This document shows, piece after piece, positions 17,205-27,347 of a stretch of 64,000 nucleotides of DNA. Positions within the stretch are counted from its first letter, which is position 1. Each line of letters opens with the position of its first letter. Source of the DNA: G965220205 sp965220205 (GTDB taxonomy: Bacteria; Chloroflexota; Dehalococcoidia; Lucifugimonadales; Australimonadaceae); NCBI GenBank assembly GCA_965220205.1, contig OZ244812.1, positions 930,001 through 994,000 on the forward strand, read 5' to 3'. The notes under the pieces are model-generated. The model saw only the letters and a program-made list of their open reading frames with translations, was not told the origin of the DNA and did no database searches. The translations under genes and the position numbers were made by a program.

Positions 17205-18319
17205 TGGAGAACGCAATTCTCCGGAACCACGCGATTGGCCAGTCCACGTGGCTCGACTACATCCGGCGGGAGATGCTCACCACTGGCGAGTTGGCCCAGC
17301 TGCTCAAACAGGGCGTCACCGGCCTGACGTCAAACCCAACAATCTTCGAGAAGGCGATCTCCGGCAGCACTGACTACGATCGTGCGCTGGCGGAGCTCGT
17401 CGCGGCGGGGAAGACCCCGCACGAGGCGTTCGAGGCGCTGGCCATCGAGGATATTCAAGGCGCTGCCGACATCCTGCGCGCTGTGTACGACAACACCGCC
17501 GGCGCAGACGGCTACGCGTCCATTGAGGTGCCGCCGTCGTTGGCGCACGATACGGAAGCGACGGTCAGGGAAGCGCGGCGGCTCTTCTCCCTCATCCGGC
17601 GTCCCAACGTCATGATCAAGGTCCCCGCGACTGCCGAAGGCGTTCCGGCGGTCCGGACGCTCATCGCCGACGGAATCAACGTCAACGTGACGCTCATCTT
17701 CGCCCTCGACGCCTACCGGAGCGTCATCGATGCGTACATGAGCGGCCTCGAAGTGCTGATCGCGTCGGGCAAGGCCGCGGCCCGCGTGGCGTCGGTCGCG
17801 TCGTTCTTCGTCAGCAGAGTCGACACGGCGGTCGACGCGCGGTTGCGGGCCCTGCCGGGGCGCGTCGGCCCCGAGCTCACGGGGACCGCCGCTGTCGCGA
17901 ATGCGCAGATGGCCTACGCGATCTTCAACGAGGAGTTCGGCTCGGAGCGGTTCGCGCCGCTGCGCGAGAATGGCGCGCGCGTCCAGCGCCCCCTGTGGGC
18001 CAGCACCAGCACGAAGAACCCCGCCCTGAGCGACACGCTCTACGTCGATAGCCTCGTGGGGCCCGACACGGTCAACACGATGCCCCCGGCTACGCTAGAG
18101 GCGGTGCTCGACCACGGCGCGTCGCTCAACGCGCTCCCCGGAACGGAGGCGCGCGCCCGGGCCATCTTGGACGCGCTCCGCGCCGCAGGCATCGACATGG
18201 CCGAGGTAACCAACGAGCTCCTAACCGACGGCGTCGCGTCGTTCGCCAAGTCCTACGACGACCTGATCGAGGGCATCGAGGCCAAGTGCGCTCAGCTGGC
18301 GCAGACGGCCCATCGATAG
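17201..18319 (+). CDS. tal: transaldolase
   Basis: 372 residues, matching the long (about 370-residue) transaldolase type. It moves a dihydroxyacetone unit between sugar phosphates in the non-oxidative pentose phosphate pathway. Near the N-terminus it reads GVTGLTSNPTIFEKAI, and Lys140 in MIKVPAT is the Schiff-base lysine. WASTSTKNP follows in the C-terminal half. The start overlaps the rpiB stop; two adjacent ATGs (17201 and 17204) are possible. glmS follows after 24 bp, so rpiB-tal-glmS may be one transcript dealing with sugar phosphates and amino-sugar supply. Confidence 0.95.
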   Translation: MMENAILRNHAIGQSTWLDYIRREMLTTGELAQLLKQGVTGLTSNPTIFEKAISGSTDYDRALAELVAAGKTPHEAFEALAIEDIQGAADILRAVYDNTAGADGYASIEVPPSLAHDTEATVREARRLFSLIRRPNVMIKVPATAEGVPAVRTLIADGINVNVTLIFALDAYRSVIDAYMSGLEVLIASGKAAARVASVASFFVSRVDTAVDARLRALPGRVGPELTGTAAVANAQMAYAIFNEEFGSERFAPLRENGARVQRPLWASTSTKNPALSDTLYVDSLVGPDTVNTMPPATLEAVLDHGASLNALPGTEARARAILDALRAAGIDMAEVTNELLTDGVASFAKSYDDLIEGIEAKCAQLAQTAHR

Positions 18320-18343
18320 CCCGCCCGGAAGGGAACGGCGCGC

Positions 18344-20191
<1,848 letters not shown>

Positions 20192-20201
20192 ACCGACGGG
20201 C

Positions 20202-21158
20202 CTAGCCGCCGACGCTAGGACCGGCGCCCTTCGACCGGAAATGCTCGACTACGAGTTCGAGTCCGCGCTCCAGGGGTACGCGCGGCGTCCACCCCGTCGC
20301 TGCGTACAGACGCGTCGCGTCCAGCGCTACGCGCCGCACGTCGCCGGGGCGGTCGGGGGCGTGCGTCACGCCTCCCTGAAAGCCCGTAATCCTGGCGAGC
20401 TCGCCGGCAATCCGGTTCACGCTCGTCGCCACGCCGGTCCCGACGTTGTAGCTGCCCTGGAGGCGATGGTCGACGGCAAGCACGTTGGACGCGGCGATGT
20501 CGCTGACGTAGACGTAGTCCTTTGCCGCCTCGCCGTCGCCGAAGACTACCGGCGTCTCTCCCGCGAGCATCTTCGCGGCGAAGATGGCTACGACCCCGGC
20601 CTCGCCCCCGGCCGTCTGGCGTGGCCCGTAAGCGTTGGCGTAGCGCAGCGCCGTATAGCTCAACCCCCACGTCGCACGGTACGTGCGCAAGTACGTCTCG
20701 ACCGACGCCTTGGCCGCGCCGTAGGGGGACAACGGCAGCACCTGCGCGGTCTCTGATACGGGGATGCGCTCCGGGTCGCCGTAGAGAGCCCCGCCGGTCG
20801 ACGCGAAGACGATGTGCTCGACGTTCGCCCTGCGGCTCGCCTCGAGGAGGACCAGCGTGCCGATGATGTTGGCCTGCGCGTCCCCGACCGGATCGCGCGT
20901 CGACTCGCTCACGCTGATGTGGGCCGCTTGGTGCAGCACGATCTGCGGGCGCACGTCGCCGAACACGCGGTCGACGGCCGCGGCGTCGGTCAGGTCGGCC
21001 TCGAACAGAGATGCGGCGGCGGGGACGTTGGCCGCCCGGCCGGAGGAGAGATTGTCGAGCACGGCCACGTCGCAGCCCTGCTCGATGAACGCATCGGCCA
21101 CGTGTGACCCGATGAACCCGGCGCCGCCGGTGACGAGGACGCTTCGGCGATCAGGCAT
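20202..21158 (-). CDS. NAD-dependent sugar-nucleotide epimerase (UDP-glucose 4-epimerase-like)
   Basis: 318 residues of the extended SDR family. It begins VLVTGGAGFIGSHVADAF (NAD-binding GxxGxxG) and later has the YGAAK catalytic pair, with FASTGGALYG before it. This fits GalE-type UDP-sugar epimerases, used for cell-wall and exopolysaccharide precursors; the exact nucleotide sugar is not certain. The start overlaps the end of lgt by 8 bp, so the two are probably co-translated. The pairing of a sugar-nucleotide enzyme with a lipoprotein-maturation enzyme suggests an envelope role. Confidence 0.88.
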   Translation of the reverse strand: MPDRRSVLVTGGAGFIGSHVADAFIEQGCDVAVLDNLSSGRAANVPAAASLFEADLTDAAAVDRVFGDVRPQIVLHQAAHISVSESTRDPVGDAQANIIGTLVLLEASRRANVEHIVFASTGGALYGDPERIPVSETAQVLPLSPYGAAKASVETYLRTYRATWGLSYTALRYANAYGPRQTAGGEAGVVAIFAAKMLAGETPVVFGDGEAAKDYVYVSDIAASNVLAVDHRLQGSYNVGTGVATSVNRIAGELARITGFQGGVTHAPDRPGDVRRVALDATRLYAATGWTPRVPLERGLELVVEHFRSKGAGPSVGG

Positions 21159-22056
21159 CCTGCCCGGTTTCCGTCCGCCTCCGCCTGCGGCGCATCGCCG
21201 CCCGCGAGCTCGCGCCGTCCGGGCCCTGGGGCGTTTGCTGAGGCGGGCGCGCCCGGCGGTGACGGACGATCATCGTAACAATCGAGAAGACGACGAGCAC
21301 CGACCCGATGATCTGGGCCGTGGGGATGTCGCCCAGCTTCCAATTGTCGGTCCTCATGAACTCGAGGCCGTAGCGCTCGGCGGGATACCAGACGAGGTAC
21401 AGCAGCAGCACGTCCCCCACCAACAACCGATGGGCGAAGCGGCGGGCGATGAACACCAGCACGATCACGCCAATGAGGCTGATGAGCGATTCGTACAGGA
21501 AGAGGGGGTGGAAGTGGGTCGCGTCCGCGTATTGCGCGGGACGGTATACAGCGTCGATGGGGATGGCCCACGGCAGGTCGGTGGGCGGGCCGAACAGCTC
21601 CTGGTTGAAGAAGTTGCCCCACCTGCCGACAGCCTGGCCGAGCAGGAAGGCTGGCGCGCCGACGTCCAGCCACACCCACGGGTTCAGTCGTCTCGCTCCC
21701 CGGCGGAGTCCGGTGACGCTGTTGACCCACCACACGTAGAAGACGAGGCCTAGGATCGCTCCGGCAGCCCCCCCGTATATGCCAATGCCGCCATTCCATA
21801 TCGCGATGATGGCGCCGGGGTTGTCGCTGTAGTACGACCACTGGTCGATGACGTGGTAGGCGCGGGCACCGGCGAGGCCGGTGATGGTCCCGACGACAGC
21901 GATGTTCGTCACGTGCGCCGGGTCCTCGCCGCGCCGGGCGGCCTCGCGCTGGGCCAACAGCACGCCCGCCAATATCCCGGACAGGATCATCAACGAGTAG
22001 AAGCGTATCTCCAACGCGCCGAAGGAGATCGCCCGCATGGTGAGTTCGACGTCCAT
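21151..22056 (-). CDS. lgt: prolipoprotein diacylglyceryl transferase
   Basis: 301 residues of an integral membrane enzyme that attaches diacylglycerol to the lipobox Cys of prelipoproteins. The PROSITE-type signature appears as GRWGNFFNQELFG. About seven hydrophobic segments are seen, including LMILSGILAGVLLAQ near the N-terminus. The C-terminal tail is basic (RRRRRTE). It is needed for the several predicted lipoproteins in this window (4094, 9670, 27325, 42085, 57211). The epimerase gene overlaps its end by 8 bp. Upstream, 22057-22232 shows no gene. Confidence 0.94.
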   Translation of the reverse strand: MDVELTMRAISFGALEIRFYSLMILSGILAGVLLAQREAARRGEDPAHVTNIAVVGTITGLAGARAYHVIDQWSYYSDNPGAIIAIWNGGIGIYGGAAGAILGLVFYVWWVNSVTGLRRGARRLNPWVWLDVGAPAFLLGQAVGRWGNFFNQELFGPPTDLPWAIPIDAVYRPAQYADATHFHPLFLYESLISLIGVIVLVFIARRFAHRLLVGDVLLLYLVWYPAERYGLEFMRTDNWKLGDIPTAQIIGSVLVVFSIVTMIVRHRRARPPQQTPQGPDGASSRAAMRRRRRRTETGQDA

Positions 22057-22232
22057 ACCGCCTGTTCCCCGTCCCGGTCGCTGCGGGCCCGCTCCGCACT
22101 CTTGGACTATTGGGCGAGCGCCGCGCGGCGCACGTTAGGCACCGGAACTCGACCGTCCAAGGAGCGCCCGCGGAGGGGGCCCTGCCCCGTGATGCGACTA
22201 CGCGGCGCCGCCACGGATACGCCCTTCGACGC

Positions 22233-22373
22233 CTAGGCCCTCCCTAGTCTGAACATGCGCGTGCCGCACGCGGGACATTTCCCCTCAGTGGCGGGCCGCC
22301 CATTCTTCATCAGGACCGTCTTGGCTTCATCGATACTGCGCTCCGCTCGGCACTTCATGCAGTAGCCCTTCAC
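22233..22373 (-). CDS. DUF5679-type small zinc-ribbon protein
   Basis: 46 residues with two CxxC pairs, YCMKCRAE and CPACGTRMF, separated by KTVLMKNGRPATEG. This pattern matches the DUF5679 family, short proteins of unknown function likely to bind zinc. I chose the GTG at 22373 because AAGGAGG lies 5 nt upstream. The longer frame starting at 22424 has no such signal and adds an unconserved N-terminus. A small frame (22436-22561) lies just upstream on the same strand. Confidence 0.8.
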   Translation of the reverse strand: MKGYCMKCRAERSIDEAKTVLMKNGRPATEGKCPACGTRMFRLGRA

Positions 22374-22435
22374 CAGAACCTCCTTCGCCCGAATGAGAGG
22401 CGCTGCGGGAACGAGACCCGCCACAGCAGGCCATC

Positions 22436-22561
22436 CTAAGCATGCGGCATGAGCCGGTCAAGGGCCGCGGCACAGGCTCGCACTACCTGCTTCAAGAGCC
22501 GGATGCGCTGCGGCAGCCTCAGTTCCACGAGGAAAAATGCCTCGCTGCCGTCGGGGTACAA
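22436..22561 (-). CDS. possible small protein or gene remnant
   Basis: A 41-residue frame beginning at TTG (22561) with AAGGGGG about 5 nt upstream. It reads YPDGSEAFFLVELRLPQR near the start and ends in a helical LLKQVVRACAAALDRL segment, composition like a real protein. The frame continues upstream without a start and then meets a dispersed repeat at about 22600, so it could equally be the C-terminal remnant of a gene cut by the repeat. No homology is recognised. Confidence 0.35.
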   Translation of the reverse strand: MYPDGSEAFFLVELRLPQRIRLLKQVVRACAAALDRLMPHA

Positions 22562-22599
22562 GATGACCCCCTTTGCGCGTGACGCGATACGGGCGGGCT

Positions 22600-22935
22600 G
22601 GCGGCGCTACAGGCAAGGGTAGCGAGGCGAGCGCCGCCCGACGCGGCGCGAGAGGGCATGGATTCCCGTGTCGGGGCGCGGGAATGACGGCGGGTGAGCC
22701 GGAAATGAACGGAAATGGGCCAAAATGGCCGAGAATCGGCCCAAAACGTGAGATTCTCCACTCGTAAATGTGGGGGGTTTACGAGTGGATGGGCAAAATA
22801 GTGGGACATTCTGGGACATTTTGGGACATTTACTCGTAAATCGGGCCAGCGCCCCGGCGCGCCAGTGCCGAGCGGTTCGGGGTCATTCAACAGGCATGGT
22901 AGGGGTTGGGAGACGTTGGAGGGAGGGGCGGATGT
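22600..22935 (-). repeat. phased-decamer/hairpin repeat, copy 2
   Basis: This gap of nearly 500 bp (22562-23050) holds a dispersed element and no convincing gene. From 22681 to 22750 the sequence is phased in 10-bp blocks (GGAAATGAAC, GGAAATGGGC, CAAAATGGCC and so on). ACTCGTAAA (22760-22768) pairs with TTTACGAGT (22777-22785). Three TGGGACAT units follow at 22802, 22812 and 22822. An ATTCCCG...CGGGAAT hairpin lies at about 22662-22685. Reading frames across it are shared with other repeat copies and look spurious. Confidence 0.7.
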
Positions 22936-23050
22936 CGCGCGCTGGGCTGGAATGTCCCTCGCGGCCCGAGCAACGCGGACCCCAACGATTGACGGGCGAG
23001 GCCAACGCGAGTAGGTTCGACTGCACACTAACGATCGTACGAGGTGGCAG

Positions 23051-23512
23051 ATGGCAGGACAGGTCAAGGTCGAGCACAAGCTACAGCCATTCAAGTACGA
23101 GACCCCGGAGATCGACCATGTCCGCGGCAAGGGCAGCATCGCGCTCGCGAAGACCGACGTCGTCGGGGCCAGCGTACAGGCGGTGCAGAACGGCGGCGAG
23201 ACCAACCTCCACGCTCACCCCGGGACCGACGGCATCTGGTTCGTCCTCGCGGGCGGCGCCCGGTTCTACGACGACGTAGACACGGTAGCGTGCGAGCTAG
23301 GCAAGCACGAGGGCGTTCTCATCCCGCACGGCGTCAAGTACTGGTTCGAGAGCGTCGGCGACGACAAGCTGGAGATCATGCACATCACGGGCCATGTGCC
23401 GGGCGCCAAGCAAGAGCGGCTGAACTTCACGCCGATCCTCCCACAGCAGCAGGCGAAGGGAATCAACGTGTTCGAGTACGAGGCGAGGAGGCAGAACGGC
23501 GCGCCCGAATAG
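23051..23512 (+). CDS. single-domain cupin protein
   Basis: 153 residues with one cupin barrel. Motif 1 is seen as GGETNLHAHPGTDGIWFVLAGGARF and motif 2 as LIPHGVKYWFES. The metal ligands would be His of LHAHP, the downstream acidic residue and the PHG His. The start has GAGGTGG close upstream. It stands alone, downstream of the repeat block and upstream of the tRNA, and is read convergently to them. Function may be a small dioxygenase, isomerase or sensor; it cannot be assigned. Confidence 0.8.
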   Translation: MAGQVKVEHKLQPFKYETPEIDHVRGKGSIALAKTDVVGASVQAVQNGGETNLHAHPGTDGIWFVLAGGARFYDDVDTVACELGKHEGVLIPHGVKYWFESVGDDKLEIMHITGHVPGAKQERLNFTPILPQQQAKGINVFEYEARRQNGAPE

Positions 23513-23590
23513 CGCGGCCGGCCGTCCAGTGTCCCGTGTGTGCGCATGGGAACTAACAATGGGGACGAGCGGGCGTCAAGAGAAGGAGAA

Positions 23591-23664
23591 TGGCTGGGGA
23601 TCCTGGATTCGAACCAGGGTTACCTGATCCAGAGTCAGGCGGCCTACCGCTAGCCGAATCCCCA
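23591..23664 (-). tRNA. tRNA-Gln (anticodon CTG)
   Basis: 74 nt including an encoded CCA end. The acceptor arms TGGGGAT and ATCCCCA pair perfectly with discriminator G. The anticodon stem CCTGA/TCAGG holds a 7-nt loop CTCTGGA with anticodon CTG, reading CAG codons. The T arm has the standard GGTTCGAATCC. It lies 13 bp downstream of gltX on the same strand. Confidence 0.95.
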
Positions 23665-23677
23665 GTGTGCTGGACGA

Positions 23678-25153
23678 CTATTTTAGCACAGCGTCGCCCA
23701 GAGACTCGATCGCGCGGCGCATCCGTGCGACGCAGCGGTCGCGGCCCAAGACGTCCATCGTATCGAACAGCGGCGGCGCGGCGGTGCGACCGGTGATTGC
23801 GGCGCGTATCGCTCCGAAGAGCTGGCCCGTCTTCACGCCAACCTCGTCGGCCAGCGCGCGGTAGGGCCCCTCCAGCGAGGCCGCGTCCCACGCCGGCGAC
23901 GACTCCGCGAGAGCGAGAGAGCGCCCCAACGCCGCGCGCGCCTCCGCCTCGCTCATACCCTTCGGCGGCAGCCCCGCGGCGACGCCAGGGTCGTCGACGA
24001 AGAAGAACGACAGCATCTCAGGCGCCTCCGCCAGCGTGTGCAGCCGCTCGCGCTCGAGCGGGACGATGCGCGCGAGATAGTCGCGGTCGATGGGCCGCGC
24101 CACGCTCGCGGGCAGGCCGGCCTCCAAGAACGGCGTCAGCTCGCGGCACAGCTCGTCGAGCGGCAGCTCGCGGATGTACACCCCGTTCAGCCAGTCCAGC
24201 TTCTGCCGGTCGAACACCGCCGGGCTCGCCAGAATCCGGTCGAGGCTGAACTTGCCGACCAGCTCGCCGCGCCCGATCACCTCCGTCGAGTCGTCCAGCG
24301 ACCAGCCGAGCCGCGCCAGGAAGTTCACCATGGCGTCCGCCAGGTATCCCGCATCGCGGTACCACAGCGCCGACGTCGCCCCGTGCCGCTTGCTCAGCTT
24401 CGAGCGGTCCGGCCCCAGGATGATGGGCAGGTGCACGAGCGTCGGCATCTCGAACCCGAGCGCGGCGTACAGCTCCTGATGCCGCGGCGCCGACGGCAGC
24501 CACTCCTCCGCCCGCATCACGTGCGTGATCGCCATGAGGTGGTCGTCGACCACGTTGGCCAAGTGATACGTCGGGTAGCCGTCCGACTTGAGCAGTACGA
24601 AATCGTCGAGCAGCGAGGCGTCGAACACAACCTCGCCGCGGACAAAGTCCGGGATCACAATCTGGCCCGACGACGGCATCTTGAACCGCACCACGGAGCT
24701 CGGGTTCTCGGCCGCCCGCTCGCTGCGTTCCTCCTCCGTCAGCTCGCGGCACCGGCGGTCGTATCCCTGCGGGCGGCCCTCCGCCTGCTGCTGCTTGCGC
24801 ATCGCATCGAGCTGCTCGGGCGTGCAATAGCAACGATAGGCGCGCCCGTCCGCAATCAGACGCTCGGCGTGCTCCTCATAGGTCGCGAGCCGTTCCGATT
24901 GCACGTAGGGGCCGTACGGCCCGCCAACGCCGGGGCCCTCGTCCCAGTCCAGCCCCAGCCAGCGGAGCGACTCGAGGAGCGCCTCCGTTGCCCCATCCAC
25001 CTTCCGGTTCTGGTCGGTGTCCTCGATGCGCACGATGAACGAGCCGCCGCTCGACCGGGCGAAGAGCCAGTTGAACAGCGCCGAGCGGATGTTGCCCAGG
25101 TGCGGCTCGCCGGTCGGGCTGGGGGCGAAACGGACGCGTACGGCACCAAGCAT
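23678..25153 (-). CDS. gltX: glutamate-tRNA ligase
   Basis: About 491 residues. Charges tRNA-Glu, and in organisms without GlnRS also mischarges tRNA-Gln before GatCAB transamidation. The class I signature appears as PSPTGEPHLGN (HIGH-type) and the second as SKLSKRHG (KMSKS-type). The ATG at 25153 was chosen because a perfect TATAAT ends 7 nt before it and there is no Shine-Dalgarno, pointing to a leaderless message; in-frame ATGs upstream overlap or precede the promoter. tRNA-Gln follows 13 bp downstream. The divergent uvrB gene starts 85 bp away. Confidence 0.95.
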   Translation of the reverse strand: MLGAVRVRFAPSPTGEPHLGNIRSALFNWLFARSSGGSFIVRIEDTDQNRKVDGATEALLESLRWLGLDWDEGPGVGGPYGPYVQSERLATYEEHAERLIADGRAYRCYCTPEQLDAMRKQQQAEGRPQGYDRRCRELTEEERSERAAENPSSVVRFKMPSSGQIVIPDFVRGEVVFDASLLDDFVLLKSDGYPTYHLANVVDDHLMAITHVMRAEEWLPSAPRHQELYAALGFEMPTLVHLPIILGPDRSKLSKRHGATSALWYRDAGYLADAMVNFLARLGWSLDDSTEVIGRGELVGKFSLDRILASPAVFDRQKLDWLNGVYIRELPLDELCRELTPFLEAGLPASVARPIDRDYLARIVPLERERLHTLAEAPEMLSFFFVDDPGVAAGLPPKGMSEAEARAALGRSLALAESSPAWDAASLEGPYRALADEVGVKTGQLFGAIRAAITGRTAAPPLFDTMDVLGRDRCVARMRRAIESLGDAVLK

Positions 25154-25160
25154 GGCGTGC

Positions 25161-25166
25161 ATTATA
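25161..25166 (-). promoter_or_regulatory. -10 box for gltX, leaderless start
   Basis: Perfect TATAAT on the minus strand, separated by 7 nt (gcacgcc) from the ATG at 25153. No Shine-Dalgarno is present. The -35 region is weak. Confidence 0.55.
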
Positions 25167-25238
25167 AGGGGCGCAGCATAGGAGACGCAGCCTCGGCATT
25201 GCTCGCCTGCGCCGTCGCCCGTGTGCGACAATGACCCC

Positions 25239-27347
25239 ATGAACCTCGTCGGCCAGCGCATCAGCTACGACACGTCCTTCAAGGTCGTCTCCGACTTCGA
25301 ACCGCGCGGCGATCAGCCGCAGGCCATCGAACAGCTGGCCGAGGGCATTCGCGCCGGCATGAAGCACCAGACGCTGCTGGGAGTCACCGGCTCCGGCAAG
25401 ACATACACGATGGCCAAGGTTGTCGAGCTGGTCCAGCGGCCCACCCTAGTGATCGCGCCCAACAAGACGCTGGCAGCCCAGCTGGTGCAGGAGTTCCGCG
25501 ACTTCTTCCCCGACAACGCCGTCGAGTACTTCGTCTCCTACTACGACTACTACCAGCCCGAGGCCTATGTGCCTAGCAGCGACCTCTACATCGAGAAGGA
25601 GGCCGACATCAACGACGAGATCGACAAGCTCCGGCACGCTGCGACCCGCGCCCTCATGACGCGGCGCGACGTGCTCATCGTCGCCTCGGTCTCGTGCATC
25701 TACGGCCTCGGCTCGCCCCGAGAGTACTTCTCCTTCGTCGAGACCATAACCAGGGGCGAGCGGAAGAACCGCCAGAAGCTCGCGCGGCGCCTCATCGAGA
25801 TGCAGTACCAGCGGAATGACCTCGACCTCGCCCGCACCCGATTCCGGGTCCGCGGCGACACGCTCGAATTGCTGCCCTCCTACGAGGACATCGCCGTCCG
25901 CGTCGAGTTCTTCGGCGACGACGTCGAGCGCATCGTCGAGCTCGACCCGCTCACCGGGGAGATCCTCGCCGAGCGCGACTCCATCGACATCTATCCCGCC
26001 AAGCACTTCGTCACGTCGCGCGACACGCTGGACGAGGCAGTCGTCGAGATAGAGAACGAGCTCGAAGCGCGCATCGGCTTCTTCAAAGAACACGGCAAGG
26101 CGCTGGAGGCGCAGCGGCTCGAACACCGCACGCGCTACGATCTGGAGATGCTCCGCGAAACGGGGTACTGCGCCGGCGTCGAGAACTACTCCAGGCCCTT
26201 GGGCCGCCGCCTACCCGGCAGCACGCCATGGACCCTGATTGACTACCTGCCCGACGACTTCCTGCTCATCCTCGACGAGTCGCACCTCGCCATCCCGCAG
26301 CTCCACGGCATGTTCCACGGCGAGATGGCGCGAAAGGACTCGCTCATCGACTTCGGCTTCCGGCTCCCCTCCGCTCGGGACAACCGGCCCCTCAACTTCG
26401 AGGAGTTCGAAGAGAAGGTGGACCAGGCGGTCTACGTCTCCGCCACGCCGGGCCCCTATGAGGGGAGACACGCCGCACAGGTTGTCGAGCAGGTGATCCG
26501 CCCCACCGGCCTGCTCGACCCCACCATCGAGATCAAGCCGACCAAGGGTCAGATCGACGATCTGCTCGAGCAGATCCGCCTTCGCGTCGGCCGCGGCGAG
26601 CGCGCCCTGGTCACGACACTCACCAAGCGCATGGCGGAAGAGCTGACCGACTACATGCACGAGGTGAACGTGAAGGTCCACTACCTGCACTCGGAGGTCG
26701 ACACGCTGCAGCGGACCGAGATACTGCGCGACCTCCGTCTTGGCGTCTACGACGTCGTGGTCGGCATCAACCTGCTGCGCGAGGGCCTCGACCTCCCGGA
26801 AGTGAGCCTCGTCGCCATCCTCGACGCCGACAAGGAAGGGTACCTGCGATCGGCGTCGTCGCTGATCCAGACCATGGGAAGGGCCGCCCGTCACATCGAC
26901 GGCCATGTCATCATGTACGCGGACAAGGTCACCGACTCGATGCGGCAGGCGCTTGACGAGGTGGCGCGCCGTCGCGTGATTCAAGAGGCGTACAACACCG
27001 AAAACGGCATCGAGCCCGAGGGGATTCGGAAGGCCATACGCGACATCACGGAGACCATCCGCGATGCTGCGGAGCCGCGCGCTGCCTACCAGATCAGGTC
27101 GGAGATGCCCAAGGACGACCTCGCCCGTGTCGTCAAGGCGCTCGAGCACGAGATGAAGGAAGCGGCGCGGAGCCTGGAGTTCGAGAAGGCCGCGCTGATC
27201 CGCGACGAGATGACCGGACTCAAGAAGCTGATGGTGGCCCAGGAAGTCGTCGAGCGCGGCTCGGCCGTCGCGCCGGAGCAGCCGCCGCGCCGCACGAGCG
27301 CCCCCCGTGGGCAGATGAGAGGATATGGGAGGCGCGGCAGGCGGTAG
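25239..27347 (+). CDS. uvrB: excinuclease ABC subunit B
   Basis: About 702 residues. The damage-verifying helicase of nucleotide excision repair, acting with UvrA and UvrC. The sequence shows Walker A (GVTGSGKTYTMAKV), the beta-hairpin region YYDYYQPEAYVPSSD, the DEAD-type box LLILDESH, and helicase motif VI near QTMGRAARH. The UVR domain for UvrC contact lies at the C-terminus (LEHEMKEAARSLEFEKAAL). The ATG at 25239 matches the family start. There is no Shine-Dalgarno, and GACAAT lies 6 nt before it. The end overlaps the next gene by 23 bp. Confidence 0.97.
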   Translation: MNLVGQRISYDTSFKVVSDFEPRGDQPQAIEQLAEGIRAGMKHQTLLGVTGSGKTYTMAKVVELVQRPTLVIAPNKTLAAQLVQEFRDFFPDNAVEYFVSYYDYYQPEAYVPSSDLYIEKEADINDEIDKLRHAATRALMTRRDVLIVASVSCIYGLGSPREYFSFVETITRGERKNRQKLARRLIEMQYQRNDLDLARTRFRVRGDTLELLPSYEDIAVRVEFFGDDVERIVELDPLTGEILAERDSIDIYPAKHFVTSRDTLDEAVVEIENELEARIGFFKEHGKALEAQRLEHRTRYDLEMLRETGYCAGVENYSRPLGRRLPGSTPWTLIDYLPDDFLLILDESHLAIPQLHGMFHGEMARKDSLIDFGFRLPSARDNRPLNFEEFEEKVDQAVYVSATPGPYEGRHAAQVVEQVIRPTGLLDPTIEIKPTKGQIDDLLEQIRLRVGRGERALVTTLTKRMAEELTDYMHEVNVKVHYLHSEVDTLQRTEILRDLRLGVYDVVVGINLLREGLDLPEVSLVAILDADKEGYLRSASSLIQTMGRAARHIDGHVIMYADKVTDSMRQALDEVARRRVIQEAYNTENGIEPEGIRKAIRDITETIRDAAEPRAAYQIRSEMPKDDLARVVKALEHEMKEAARSLEFEKAALIRDEMTGLKKLMVAQEVVERGSAVAPEQPPRRTSAPRGQMRGYGRRGRR

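Noticed and set aside
22519..23205. Long minus-strand frame across the repeat block
   Set aside because: It reads through dispersed repeat sequence. Similar translated text occurs at other repeat copies, as expected of a shared repeat and not a gene.
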